Below, in pieces: positions 38,001 through 50,117 of a stretch of 64,000 bases of DNA (within the stretch, counting starts at the first letter, position 1; every line of letters begins with the position of its first letter). The notes beneath the pieces are model-generated. The model was given only the letters and a program-made list of their open reading frames with translations, was not told the DNA's origin and made no database searches. A program made the position numbers and the translations under genes. Source of the stretch: Rhynchospora pubera (Eukaryota; Streptophyta; Magnoliopsida; Poales; Cyperaceae); assembly GCA_028095005.1 (NCBI GenBank), contig CM051462.1:120518752-120582751 (forward strand), read 5' to 3'.

Positions 38001-41000
38001 CTTTTACTAAACATAGTCATCCATCATCAAATATGAAATGAAGACGTTTTGAGAGGTTAGGATTAAGGTATACAACCTTCAATTCCTAAATAAACTCTTA
38101 ATAAAGATAACTCTACGTATTCAATGGTAATGACTTAGACGAATAAGTCATTTCCTATACGGAGTTTACTTTACATCTCTCGAACATTCTCTTATTCTTC
38201 ATTGCTAACACATTTCGTTAAATGCGAGCATATGAACTAGTATCAAGTTACTAGTGTGAATTAAAGATAGTGAGATAATTTGAACGACAAATACACTTTA
38301 GGATTAGAATATTTCTAATCGTCACAATCATGGTATTTCGGACAACCTTTCAAATGCCTCCCATAAACAGCAAATGAAACATCTCATGTGACACATGGTC
38401 ATCAATGAGAGTCTCGAAATTTCAACTCATACATTGGTGAAGTATTTCTTGAATACTTAATCAATCACCTTTTTGCATTAACAAGCGTGCGAAAAAGGTA
38501 ACATTATATCCTTCATGATTCCAAAGAGATCGTATGACAATATCAACAATCCTTGATATCGGAGATTAATATCTCTAGTCATCAATTAGCTACTTCAATC
38601 TTTCGATTTGTGAGCTAATGAAACATTCATATAACTTCTTATAAAAGAAGAATCTCTTGGTCAACTCATGTTCTTTATACTCGATCATAAATGATGGAGT
38701 TAAATATCTACTTTCTCCAAGAACACTTTCTTGAGTAAGCGAATGAGAGCGTACGAGTTAAATCTAGTCCATACGAATTCTCTAATTCAAAGGTCTAGAA
38801 ATTTTGAATGAGGATATTAGCCATACGCTTTATTGAATAACTTTTCGCCAAAAGTCACTCAATCATCGCGATGCTACGTTCGGGTAGTTTGAGGAAAGTT
38901 TTGGGAATTGACATACTCAAATTTCTCTTCACTAAGATCGTGTCTTAGGAATCGGTATTACTTCTTTAAGTGAATACTTTTAGAAACGAGTTTGTTCATT
39001 TTCAAAGATTGATCGCAACAATTTAAACAATTTAAACATCTATAACAAAATCAATTTACGGTCATTTAGTTTATGCAATTGTTTTATTTATAACAAATAA
39101 AACTCCCACTATATTTATTTAATGTCCCTAATATAGTAGGTTTTCCAAGATCCCTATTTTCGTTGAGATGGTGCTAGCGTCGGCGTGACACCAAAACAAC
39201 TAGATAAGGTAGGTTCTCCAACCAATCATTCCATATGATTCTTGGTTTGTGAAATATCACATGTACATCCACAAACTTTGCCCCGATGTCCAATCCGATT
39301 AGAAAACATCGTTAAGTAACCTTTCTCTATTTGCTCCTAGTAAATCCGATTTACACCCCGACACGGATGATGGAACACGATGTCCCGCGTCGGCGAGAAT
39401 GCATCAATGAACGATCATACACGTTAGAAGGGGATAGAGAGAAGGAGGGCGATTTAACTTAATCATGTTTTGTTTGGGACAATCAATTAAGTGACACTTG
39501 TTTGGTGGTCATGTAAGCATACACCCATACCTAGCCTATGACAATTCATAGCAATCACAAGCAATCACATATAAGCATCTCATTATTGTGGGTTTGTATG
39601 GCTCCCGCTTGCATTAGTTTCGCCACATCGTCCATGGAGCAAAACTAATCTAATCCTTGTCCCTCCCACTAAATTTTATAAGGATCTAAATCCTATATAA
39701 AATAAAGGTACAAAATACATGTGAAAACATCCTATTCCCATCCTAACCTTAGGGGCATGCAAGCCTCACAAGTTACATCAAAAATTAATCAACAAATTAA
39801 TTAATTAATGGCACCAAAGGCCGCATTACAAACATTCACACATGCATTCATTTACAACCACAAGGCATTGAGTCTTGAGCCATACTAAACCCACTATCCA
39901 CCTACAAAACAAAGTTAGCACATACTAGAACTTTGTTTCCAATTAACGATTTTCAAGCATCTTTGCGTATCGTTTGCTATAAGTAAATTCCGTGTACAAA
40001 TCCTCAATTTTAAACAACCAAACTTGTTTCAATTCATTTAGAAAGTTCTTTCAACATCCCATAACAGAAAGGAGATCAAACAAGGAGTTTTCTAATTAAT
40101 TTCAACTAGTTTGAATACTTAGAAAAACAGTAATTTACCAAAAAACGTAACTAATGGAATCCAACAAAAACAACAGTTTTCGGTCTCCAAAAATTCTCAC
40201 ATAAATTACTTAAGCTCCTTATCAAAGTTGTGACTACCAGTAAAAATTTCAAGAAGAGATCTTAAACCATCTGGGAGAATCAAAAAAGACAAATCTCTTA
40301 CAAGTGCACGAAACACCGTTATGAGATTTTCAGCTTATCCTCTCAACCATTTGGTCTGTTAGACCACCTTCTATCCAGTTTTTATATATACAATATATAT
40401 AGAAAAACTTGTTTAGACTACAGGCTATCCATTCATGAAAAGAAAACAACCAAGTTCAGTTCAATAATATTAAGTTACAGCCTAAACAATCAACAGATTC
40501 TGTACTGGAACAGACTGTCAATCGAAAGGTTTTAACCTAGTTGAGGGTCCAAAAATCCACGAAAAATTATGAAATTAATTTTCCTAGAATCCTAACTCAA
40601 AATAGAACAACTCCATTTAAACAGAATTTTTAAAGGAGTTCTCAGTTGGTACAGTTTATTAGAACAATCGATTTGCTCAACAAACTGGATCTGACAAGAT
40701 CTTCCTTTTCATACTTGAAAACCCACAAATTAATCCGATTCATGCAACAATTTATACATGCTCAGAAAGAGCTTCAAGTCCTCTTTATTTCTAGCCATAG
40801 AACACTGGTACTTATATTCAAAATATAAATCTTTCAAGCCATTCAAACAGGACAGTGCAAGCAGAAACTGGTTCTGCGCACTGTCGCCATTTTATTCACA
40901 GTAAATCTATACTAATTCAGAAAAATGTGAATCCAACGGAAAAAGAATCACAATCCACAGATATACAACTTTCATGTAGATGGAAAGATCTTCCAGAGAA

Positions 41001-41135
41001 CTTATCACATCCAAAAACGCGAAATAACACAGAAAATACCATTTCTAGACAGCAAACAAACGCATCATCTCTACTAATCCATTAATTAGCCAATTTCTCT
41101 TAATTAAGTGTTAAAATAGCTTAAGTACGACCAAG

Positions 41136-41147
41136 GCTCTGATACCA
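41136..41147 (-). other. tRNA-iMet primer-binding site
   Basis: The minus strand reads TGGTATCAGAGC, the standard complement of the 3' end of plant initiator-Met tRNA, one base from the LTR edge. This is usual for Copia elements. Confidence 0.92.
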
Positions 41148-41148
41148 C

Positions 41149-42929
41149 TGTTAGGAAGTGTGTAATTTTCGATTTTTATGCTAATTACAAGTTAATTAAG
41201 CCATCGAACCAACACACACAACGAATCGTGCACAAAAGCCAAGTTAACACAAAGAGAGAAAGGGGTGGAATATTGTACCTCCCGCGAAATCGTATTCGCG
41301 GGGCTCGATCCTATGGCATGGGAATCGATGGGGTGCTCTCCTTCGCCTCCTAATCGCGCGCCTCGAGTCCACCAAGGAAACTAACCATTCTCATAGGTCC
41401 TATGCTAGTAGGAACTAGAGGAATGCTCATCCCTTTACTATTCTTGAACTAATTTTAGGAATAGCTATTCTCAACACATGAGACCTATTCATAATCAATG
41501 GAAGAGAGCAAAAATGGAATAGAGAAAACCAATTTTCTCTCTTTGAAGGTGGCGGCTAGAGAAGGAGGTAAGAGGAGGAGAGAGAACTAGGGTTGGAAGG
41601 CACCAACTAGTGGTCCTTATATAGAGATCAAGTCCAACCTTCTTACCTCACTATTTACCATTATGCCACTCTATGGCCGGCCAAATAAAAGGCCTAAATT
41701 GGGCCTTTTCCATATTTTAATTAATCTCTCTTAAGCCTACTATATCAATTATATAATGGGCCTTTTTCAATTGATTATATTTCGGCTCATATCGGCTAAT
41801 TAAATTAAGCCTATTTATTCAATATAATTCCTACAATTATATCAAATATTGTTGAGCATAATTAATTATCAACTTAATGATAATTACTTTAGGATAAGCA
41901 TATGTATTAAATTAATTTCTATATGATCCTTTTGATATAATTAATTATAACGGTTTGCAACGGTATATAATTAATTAATCAACTCATCATATTTTTGCAT
42001 TCTCCAATGCAAACAAATCAATTAATACACTGTATGGTTAAAGTCCTATTTGTGTGACCCTTTGAGGATTTATGCTAAGTTGGACATGGAATTAAATCGC
42101 TATTTAATTCCAATAATCATAAGCGGTATCTAGCAACACGTTATGATTCCCAATTCGCATAAATAGTGTACTGCTACAATATTTCAATCCTGCATAAGAG
42201 AATAAATGTATTTCCCTATTTTGATTCTTATGTCACACGATATCATCGTATAATCCAAGATAGGAATGTGTCATTCTTGCAGATTATACGTTTCTTGATC
42301 TAGAGATAATTGTATAAAGTTGCATGCAAACAATCTATCTCCATCAAGGGGCCCAAACAGATATCGTCACTCACTAAGTGAATTAATGAGGGACATACGG
42401 TTTTCTTGATGATTAACTTTTCCCCGCACAATTCAAGAGAACATAAATAAAGTCCGTATAGCAGCCCTTATCGGGAATCAGCGGTAGACAGTATTTATTG
42501 AACCTATCCTCATGTGGAAAAGATAAACATCTCAAACTTAGAACCAAAATCATAACGAAATAAACAATGACACATAACACAATCCATATGTTTATTTCGA
42601 TGGGTCACGTCCTGTGCTATGTTCCATAACATACACATATGCAATTAAGTTGGTAACTCTTTATCTATGATTTGTAGAACTTAATCATCACTTAACTTGC
42701 ATACTAATCTTATAAGATAATTAATGTTCCTTGTTAATTATCAAGATTATGGACCGTTTAGATTTATTATTGTCATTCTAAAGAATGATCAACAGAGATC
42801 TACAATTCAGATCCTCAACCTGAATGATCTGTCAATAATAAACCTAGGAACAGATGATAAAATCTCATCCAAAACATAAACTAATAATTAAGTCATTAAA
42901 TTATTGACTTCTAGGACATAACTCTAACA
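41149..42929 (-). repeat. LTR (5' LTR of the minus-strand element)
   Basis: 1781 bp with the same termini as its partner. The primer-binding site lies immediately inside it on the minus strand, so this is the 5' LTR and should hold the promoter. Confidence 0.95.
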
Positions 42930-43764
42930 GAGTCTGCAGTAAACACAGGCCGACAACAAATTAATAGTGCCATTAAGATGAATTTGGCACTACGTGGTTT
43001 TCTTTGACGTCAATTTCTCATTCGGTCTTTCAAAATACACAAGATGACAATATGCTTGTTTGAGGCTACAAAAGTTACATCCAGAGATGAGTTGCATACT
43101 AGATCAAACCACAATAATACCTTGCGATTGACCTCAATAAATTAAGACTTAAAATGTTTTAAAGAAAGAAAAAAACAATGTCTCGTTCTAATTGTTATGA
43201 GAAGAAAAATAAAAACAAACTTGCAAATAATTCTAAATTCAAAGCATGCTCATGCCTCCTAATCGACACACAGAACTCCGTTTCAGTTTTAATTAAACCA
43301 CAAGTCATAACAAAGGGAGAATAGGGAAGAAGAAAGGGGCAAGTATGAGAGATTGAGACAGAGATGGTGTAGCGAGGCAAAGATAGGGATGGTGATGGAG
43401 GTGCGTGGGTAGCCATTTCTTCTATGACAGTGACATGGAGAATAGGGAAGAAGAAAGGGACAGATTAGATCGGACGATTAGTCTAGAGAAACATAAGGGC
43501 AATTTGGTCAATACCAAAAGTAAGGTATAGAAATAACTGTTTTATACGGTAATAGTGGCAAATTTCTGATTAGATTGATTTTAGGGTGGCATTTTTTAAA
43601 GGTTCAATTTGGGAGTGGCATTTTTTTAATTTTTCAACTTTGAAGTGGCATGGATCTAATTTTCTCTTTTTAAAAATAGAAAAAAAATAAACGCGTTTTA
43701 GATGATGGAGACGATAAAAATACTGGAATGGGATGATACGAATCAATTCCGAATAAGTAACAAG

Positions 43765-43983
43765 TCGGCGTTTAATTAACGCAATCGATCCATTAACGGC
43801 TAGCGGAAAATAGTCTATTAGGCAAGTTCCACGTCTCTCTCTTTCTCCATTTTTATTTTCTTTTCTAAATCGTTCCACTTCTCTCTCTCTCCACCTCTCT
43901 CTCGCGTTTCCCCGTCTCTCTTCTCCATTGTTTCTCGTTTCTTCTCTCGTCGAACTCACGACTCCACCTCCGTCACGTTCGAA
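43765..43983 (+). promoter_or_regulatory. Probable promoter/leader of the SAC3 gene
   Basis: This stretch follows the MULE end closely and ends at the chosen ATG. It holds cattaacggctagcgg and a CT-rich leader with cgtttccccgtctctcttc. Both are shared with copies A and B near 21-23 kb. The TATA-like ctataaatag of copy A is not present here. The role is inferred from position. Confidence 0.45.
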
Positions 43984-46900
43984 ATGAGAGGACCTTTAGG
44001 ATTACACGGACCCGCAAAGGCTTTAGATTCTCTTCCTTCACGCAGGTGATGAGTTGTACCATAACGATAATAACATTTTAGAACTTGCAAATTTAAGCTC
44101 AAATGTAACCTATACTGGGAGCCTTTACTGGCTTTTTTTTTTTACTTTTTATTTATTTTAATCAGTCAACTTTAGATTTAAATGTGTTTAATTCACTATT
44201 GGAAATTCTATTGACCTTTGCTGTTAATTTACCAGTAATTTGTTACAAACTTACAGAGAAGAATTGGCAAAGGCAAGGCGTCTGTCCCGCTTTGGGGATG
44301 ATCTTAGTCAACCAGTTGTTGAGGTGGTTGAGATGTGTTCTGAAACAAGCCACCAGCAAGCTGAAATTGATTTTTCAGAGGCAACTGCTATAGTTGGTCT
44401 TTGCCCTGACATGTGTCCAGGTAAACCATTTATGAACTCATATTTGTATGAATGCACAAACTCTTTCCCTTTTCTTTTACTAGCCTTTTTTCAGGGGCAG
44501 TAAGAGGGTAAGTGGGTGGCAGCATTAAACTCAGAATTTCAGACCAAATGTTCCCTTACAATTTCTTTTTTGGCCAGAACCTGAAAGGGCTGAACGGGAG
44601 AGGACAGGAAATCTCGATAAGCATGAGCGGTTGGATGGAAATAGAAATCAAACCACTAAATCTCTCGCTGTTAAAATGGTAATTTAACACTCCTTTATTA
44701 TTATTTCTTTTATCATACTGTCAAGGAAAAACAACCTCAAATACAAACTGCAAATGTTGGCCATGCGTAAGTTCAGAAATTCATGCACTCCTGAAACCAC
44801 TAAATATCTGCTTTCCCCTGTTAAACATCAGAAGTGATACCTATATGTTTCCTGCAATATCCCAACTTAGTCAGTACTGGAGATCTCTTTCATATCCCCA
44901 TATATAGCGTAAAGTCGTAAACAGTGAGGTAAGGAGTAAATTGAGTATGTTGGGGAAAACCAGTGGTACGGAGCATGAATTGATATCCATTTTATAGTTT
45001 GCGAGGTTATATATCAATATTTCTCTTCTGTGTGGGTGAATCTAGGGTACTAACAGGAATTGACAGATATGTGATTTTGCTTGGTGGATATGAAATTATT
45101 TTGTAAAATGGCTCAAAAATGCCTGTTTATTAAGGTTGTTTAAAGTTTAAACCTTAAAGATTCTAATTCTCAACTTTGATGCAAAAAAGAGATGCTTGAT
45201 GGAGGCTTTAAACTGATGGATTTCTTCTGTTTGCAGTATAACAGGACTGCAGAGAGAGATCCTGGTCGAATAAGACCTCTTCCTGTCTTAGTGAGAACCA
45301 TGGACTATCTCCTTGAGTTGATGGATAGGCCTTACGGCGATGATTTTCTTGGCTTATACAATTTCTTGTGGGACCGTATGAGAGCAGTTCGAATGGATCT
45401 GAGGATGCAACACATATCTGACTTAGATACAATTTCGATGCTTGAGCAGATGGTATCCTCTCATGTCTGAACTCTAATCTTAAGTTATATACCAGGTTCT
45501 GGCAGTATACTTGTCAGGTCCATTACTGGTATGAACCTTTTAACTGCCAAAAGGAATGGTCTTGCAGATCTTTATTTCGCATTTGTAGCTTTTTATTGTC
45601 TGTTAAATTTTATGGGTTGACTTATTTATATTTCCTATTTCCTTATCTTGGCAATGATTTTAGCTGGCTTATTTTGGTATTTAATTGCACAAAAGGGTAC
45701 TCCAAGCTACATTCAGCTAAATAGAGGTTTAATTCACAGATAAGTAAGGATTGCAATGTTGCTTTACATTGACCTATTTTTGTTCTTTTTCTATTGCAGA
45801 TAAGGCTGCACATCATTGCTATGCACGACTTCTGCGAATACAACAAAGGAGAGGGCTTTTCAGAAGGCTTTGATGCACACCTGAATATTGAACAGATGAA
45901 CAAGGCATCCATGGAGCTCTTCCAAATGTATGAAGACCACAAGAGAAAGGGAATAGCTGTCCCTACTGAAAAGGAGTTTCGTGGCTATTATGCACTTCTC
46001 AAGCTGGACAAGCATCCTGGGTACAAGGCAAGTATTTTTCTTTTTTTTTTTTTAAAAAATTTGGAATAAAAAATGGGCTACTTCTGGACAAGAAGCATCC
46101 GTAGTTAACATACACCTATAACTCACTGGTGCATCATTTACCCTTTCATAATTGTGGTTCATGTCAGTCATTTCAAAGCATTAAAAGCTGTCAGCATCTT
46201 TTTTTTTATGCTCGATGAAGCAACAATAGAATGTTATTTGGTCATTTTTTGCTACTACAAATGCAGAGGGAAATATGTTAACAGTATTCTTGTCGTATGT
46301 TCTACGAACCCACCGACATTTATCAATACCATATCTTCAGGGATTCAGAATGAAGTTAGCAGCTTTAATTTAAATTGCTGTTGTTTGATCCTTTCTGTCC
46401 CTAACAATATTAGGTGGAGCCTGCTGAGTTATCACTGGACCTTGCTAAGATGTCTTCCGAAGTTCGGCATAGTCCAGAGATTTCATTCGCTAGAGAAGTA
46501 GCAAAGTAAGTGATATATCATTTTATAAATTTGATTTTGGTGATGACCAGTAATTGCCTGCTATTATAGCACGAGTTAGTATGGTACGGCTTTATAATTT
46601 AAGGCCTAAAGGTTTACCAAATTCACCTCATTACAGTCTCACTGTTTGCAACAAAGTTGGAATAATGAGCTACTCAAATGGTAGTTAAATCATAGTATCT
46701 TCTGCAATAAAGTTTGATATTACTTGACTTCTTGTTGTGATGTTCCTGATTGCAATTTTAGGGCCTGTAGGATGGGAAACTATATCTCCTTCTTCAGGCT
46801 CGCAAAGAAAGCCACTTTTCTACAAGCTTGTTTGATGCATGCTCACTTCTCAAAGGTATTTTGCAAGACATACTACATGCAAACATAGATTGTTGAATGA

Positions 46901-49061
46901 GTTATTTACTTTCTCTGGGCTGAGCCTCAACTAACCTTCCAGGAAGAAGAAATATTCTTCATTTTAAAAAGGGACTTGTACTGTGCTAAATGTAAAAAGT
47001 TCCCCTAATTCATCCAGTATTCTAGTCCATGCGTAATAGATGTCGTCAAGCACTATTAATTAAAAAAATGATGATAGGGTTATCAATTAAGGGGATCTCA
47101 GCACCATATTTTATTCCAAGAGCGCCTGAAACATAAAAAAAGGTTTTCAATTTAAGTTGGTATACCAAATATCGCCTCCTTAAGATTGTAGTTATAGTAA
47201 GACTCGTCAGAGAAAGTATCTCAGACATTGAAGTACATGATCTTCAAAGTTATTCTTCTGTGAAACTTTATTGTACAGCATACAAAACTTAACACTAATG
47301 TCCCATTTCAGTCCTTACAACAATGGGTGACGACTTGTTTGTATGTTGCTTCAATTTTATTTTGAATGAATGTTCAGATACTTTATTTGCAATCATAATT
47401 AATCCATTTATTTTGTTTGCAGTTAAGAATTGAGGCCCTTAATTCCCTGCACAGCAGCTTCACAAGCAATAAAGGGATGCCTCTTTCTCGTCTTGTAGAA
47501 ATGCTCGCTATGGAGGTATTATAAGCTTTCTTTTCTTCTTTTATGTTTAATCTGCAACTTTAGTTTATGTCTAATTCAGAGTACTTACCATTTCCCTTTG
47601 TGTAATTGTGATGTTGATTTCTGTACAAAATACATCTTTATAAATAATGAGACTCCTGGAAATTTGTTTCCCTATTTCAGGGGGAGGATATTGAGGGCTT
47701 TGTGTCATTTTCTCTAAAATATTTTTCTTTCCCTATTTCAGGGGGAGGATATTGAGGGCTTTGTGGTGCGCCATGGCTTTGTGTTGAAAATGTTTGACGA
47801 GATTTACATGGTGAAAGCCGGTCCATTTCTCAGAGGAGACCCTATATGTAGACGGTCACCATTAGTTGTCAGCAAAAGGTCTGACAATATAAAGTTGGAT
47901 GTTTGTTCCCCTCCAGAAAGGAAACATCTATCGGCAGCCACTCCAGTGAGACGGGCAGATGCAATTCCTGATTGCCTTCTTACAGCACCTCCAGATTGTA
48001 CTGGTCTTGTGCCTGAAATGGAGGCATCCGATTCTTTCAGATCTGTTCTGTCAAAATTATCTGCTCTAAGTTTGGCTGTTGCAGCCAGCGATCAAAAAGA
48101 TGCTTCCATAAGGGAGGATGAGGCAGAGGTGGTTAAACTTGACGACTGCGAAAAAATGTCGAAATTATCTGTTCTGTCGAAGCTGAAGCCAACCATACCC
48201 GCCATGCCAGATGTGCGTGCAAAGCTCCTTGAAGAGACAAGAGCTGATGATGAGATTGCTGACAGTGCTGCCCCACCAGTGAAAAGGAGGAAAACAAGCG
48301 AAAAGATGGTTAAACTTGTCAAATGCGAAAATGTGGAACATTTGAAAGAGACAATGAGGCCTACCATACCGACCGTGCCAGATATGCATGCCGAGATCCT
48401 TCAAGAGGCACGAGCTGATGATGAGATTCACGACAATGTAGTGAAAACAAGGACATGCGAAAATATGGAACTGAAGCCAACCATACAAATCGTGCCAGAT
48501 GTGCATGCCGAGGCATTTGAAGAGGCTGGAGCCAGTGATGAGATTCCTTACAACGCAGCCCCGCCATTTAAGAGGAGAAAAACATGCGAAAAGATGGTTC
48601 AAGTTGAGAAGCCCCAAAATATTGAACTTTTAAAAGATACAATGAAGCCTACCATATCAGCCGGGCCAGATATGCATGTCAAGATCCCTGAAGATGCACG
48701 AGCTGATGATAAGATCCCTGATAACGTGGCCCCAGCAGTGAGAACAAGGATGAAATGCGAAAAGCTGGAACTGAAGCCAACCATACAAACCGTGCCAGAT
48801 GCGCATGCCACGGTCCTTGAGGAGGCTCGAGCTGATGTTGAGATTCCTGACACTGCAGCCCAGCCTGTAAAGAGTAGGAAAATGTGGGAAGAGATTGTTA
48901 AATCAGAGAAACTGGAGCTAAGTGTACCAATCGTTCCAGATTTGCTTGCCGAGGTCGTTGAAAAGGACCGAAAGCAGTGTGTGAATAAATTTGATTCTTT
49001 GCTGGCTCAGTGCAATAAAGTGCAAGACGAAATAGACAAGATATTGTATTTTTATTTTTAA
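43984..49061 (+). CDS. SAC3B: SAC3/GANP-domain protein, SAC3B-like, shortened
   Basis: SAC3B is the scaffold of the TREX-2 complex, which links transcription to mRNA export at nuclear pores. Nine exons (43984-44045, 44257-44420, 44578-44678, 45237-45452, 45800-46027, 46414-46505, 46762-46855, 47423-47515, 47742-49061) join in phase to 789 residues. Family motifs include ARRLSRFGDDLSQPVV, GLCPDMCPEPERAERER and KSLAVKMYNRTAERDPG, with the SAC3/PCI region to about residue 360. Plant SAC3B proteins are much longer; the N-terminal region of several hundred residues is missing, and the upstream sequence is not homologous coding DNA. The tail (about residues 470-770) is a lysine/glutamate-rich tandem repeat. 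Intron 5 is GC-AG, and the exon 9 acceptor is duplicated. It may be a truncated paralogue with a new promoter. The start is the first ATG in phase. Confidence 0.8.
47667..47765 (+). repeat. Tandem duplication of the SAC3 exon 9 acceptor
   Basis: About 37 bp covering the acceptor and exon start (tttccctatttcag, then ggggaggatattgagggc) occurs twice, 61 bp apart. Using the second acceptor (exon start 47742) keeps frame with exon 8. Using the first (47681) leads to a TGA about 25 codons later. Confidence 0.92.
48180..48960 (+). repeat. Coding tandem repeats in the SAC3 tail
   Basis: Five full units and one degenerate unit encode variants of KPTIxxxPDxHAxxxEEARA and DDEIPDNxAPPVKRRKT. Long units (with KRRKTCEKM and ELLKDTM) alternate with shorter ones, suggesting duplication of a pair of units. 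Confidence 0.85.
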
Positions 49062-49742
49062 CTTCAGAGAACCTGTTGGTGCGTAAATAATGTTGAAACA
49101 GAAATATGTATTGTATTCTTATTATTTCTTTAATGAAATCTCATTTTGTCAAAATTATGCTCTGTATAATCTTTATATGTTGGAAAAATTCTTAACTGAG
49201 GCATATGAAAGTCTGCAAACTATAATACATGGAGAGTTTGTTCGGCAAATGAGTGCGAGGCATGTTTGTGATGGGGCGGTTCAAAATCTGCATTTTTTAG
49301 GAAGAGTGATCTCAAACCTGTTGCAATAGTTTTGAGCATTATAAGATTGCTATTGGATACAATGGGAGCGTTTTCCCCAAACAAGATAGATTTTTATTAA
49401 CTTTAATTTCCAAGTGTTGAAATTTATAACAAATTCCATGCATGTATACTATCTTAAATTCATTTTGGAAAATTAAGTTGCCATTAGAGATGAGAACCGT
49501 CTGTTGGTTGTTTATTTGAAAGTAAAGTTTTAATAAAGATAATCTGTTAAAAAGGAGTGAGTAGGGAATGGACACAAGTGCGTTTTGTGGTCAAACATTA
49601 AGTTTGGTTGATCATCTGTTTGTTCGACGTTCATGTGCAGACGTTCATGTGCAACATGAACTGATGTACATCTGGCATCGGCCTTTCTTGGAAAAAAAAA
49701 AGGCATCGGCCACATTAAAATTTGATATTCAAGACTTTCGTA
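48978..49742 (+). repeat. SAC3 3' end and downstream, source copy
   Basis: The last coding codons, the 3' untranslated region and downstream sequence of the SAC3 gene are repeated in the same orientation at 50936-52068. Shared blocks include gttgaaacagaaatatgta and tttaatgaaat.tcattttgtc. Confidence 0.85.
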
Positions 49743-49779
49743 TAATATATTTATCTTTTCAAAATGAGTAATACTAGAA

Positions 49780-50055
49780 TCAAATACATAGGACGTCAAC
49801 AATTAAAATTTCAAAAGGTCGATCCAAATCGCTTAATATGATCTCTACATTAAAATATCCTTAAAAAAAAATCAAATTTTATAATTTTTTTCAAATTTTC
49901 TAACTATTTTTTTTAGAATTTTCAAAATTGGAGGGTTCATAACTTTTTAGATTGAGCATATTAAAAAATTCCAAAAATAGTAAAAAAATTCAGAAAAAAA
50001 TAAATTTTGATATCCACAAAGATTTTATAACGTAAAATAATTTGAGCGGTATGAA
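49780..50055. repeat. Degraded foldback-type repeat
   Basis: It contains aatatgatctctacattaaaatatccttaaa and AT-rich arms resembling the 402-bp foldback element at 25664-26065. The inverted structure is weak. Confidence 0.35.
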
Positions 50056-50117
50056 TTGGCCCTTCTAATCTTAAAAATTAAAATTTTATCATGTTAGACA
50101 AATGTATATGTCCTACA

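Larger units (their letters stand above)
33214..42929 (-). mobile_element. 9.7-kb Copia-derived LTR element with decayed coding region
   Basis: Two 1781-bp LTRs (33214-34994 and 41149-42929) enclose 6154 bp. The 5-bp target duplication gagtc lies at 33209-33213 and 42930-42934. The primer site and polypurine tract place it on the minus strand. By eye the LTRs differ at about 10 positions (about 0.6%), so insertion was recent. The interior has no long open frame, yet relics lie in Copia order: a zinc-knuckle-like stretch near 38.33 kb, RT pieces resembling YKARLVAKGY (36.38-36.48 kb), a GLKQ block (about 36.21 kb), a palm region resembling ILLIGN (about 36.07 kb), and an RNase H piece reading AKYIATCEAIKE (about 35.41-35.45 kb). 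All carry stops or shifts. It was probably mobilised in trans. Confidence 0.88.
32600..43666. mobile_element. Non-autonomous MULE split by an LTR retrotransposon
   Basis: The ends are inverted repeats of about 120 bp. The left arm has atgccacttcaaaagttc, aaaaatgccacttc and aaatttgccac; the right arm, read in reverse, has atgccacttcaaagttg, aaaaatgccactcc and aaatttgccac. The 9-bp repeat tttttaaaa flanks it at 32591-32599 and 43667-43675. Without the retrotransposon the element is about 1.35 kb and encodes no transposase. Its GC-richer interior (32830-32960 and 43250-43420) may be captured host sequence, which I cannot identify. Confidence 0.75.

Noticed and set aside
43570..43959. A 129-codon minus-strand frame rich in Arg and Glu
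   Set aside because: It is made by the CT-rich SAC3 leader and the MULE arm, with no recognisable domain.
48092..48853. Three minus-strand open frames of 84-150 codons opposite the SAC3 tail
   Set aside because: They are antisense shadows of the coding tandem repeats.
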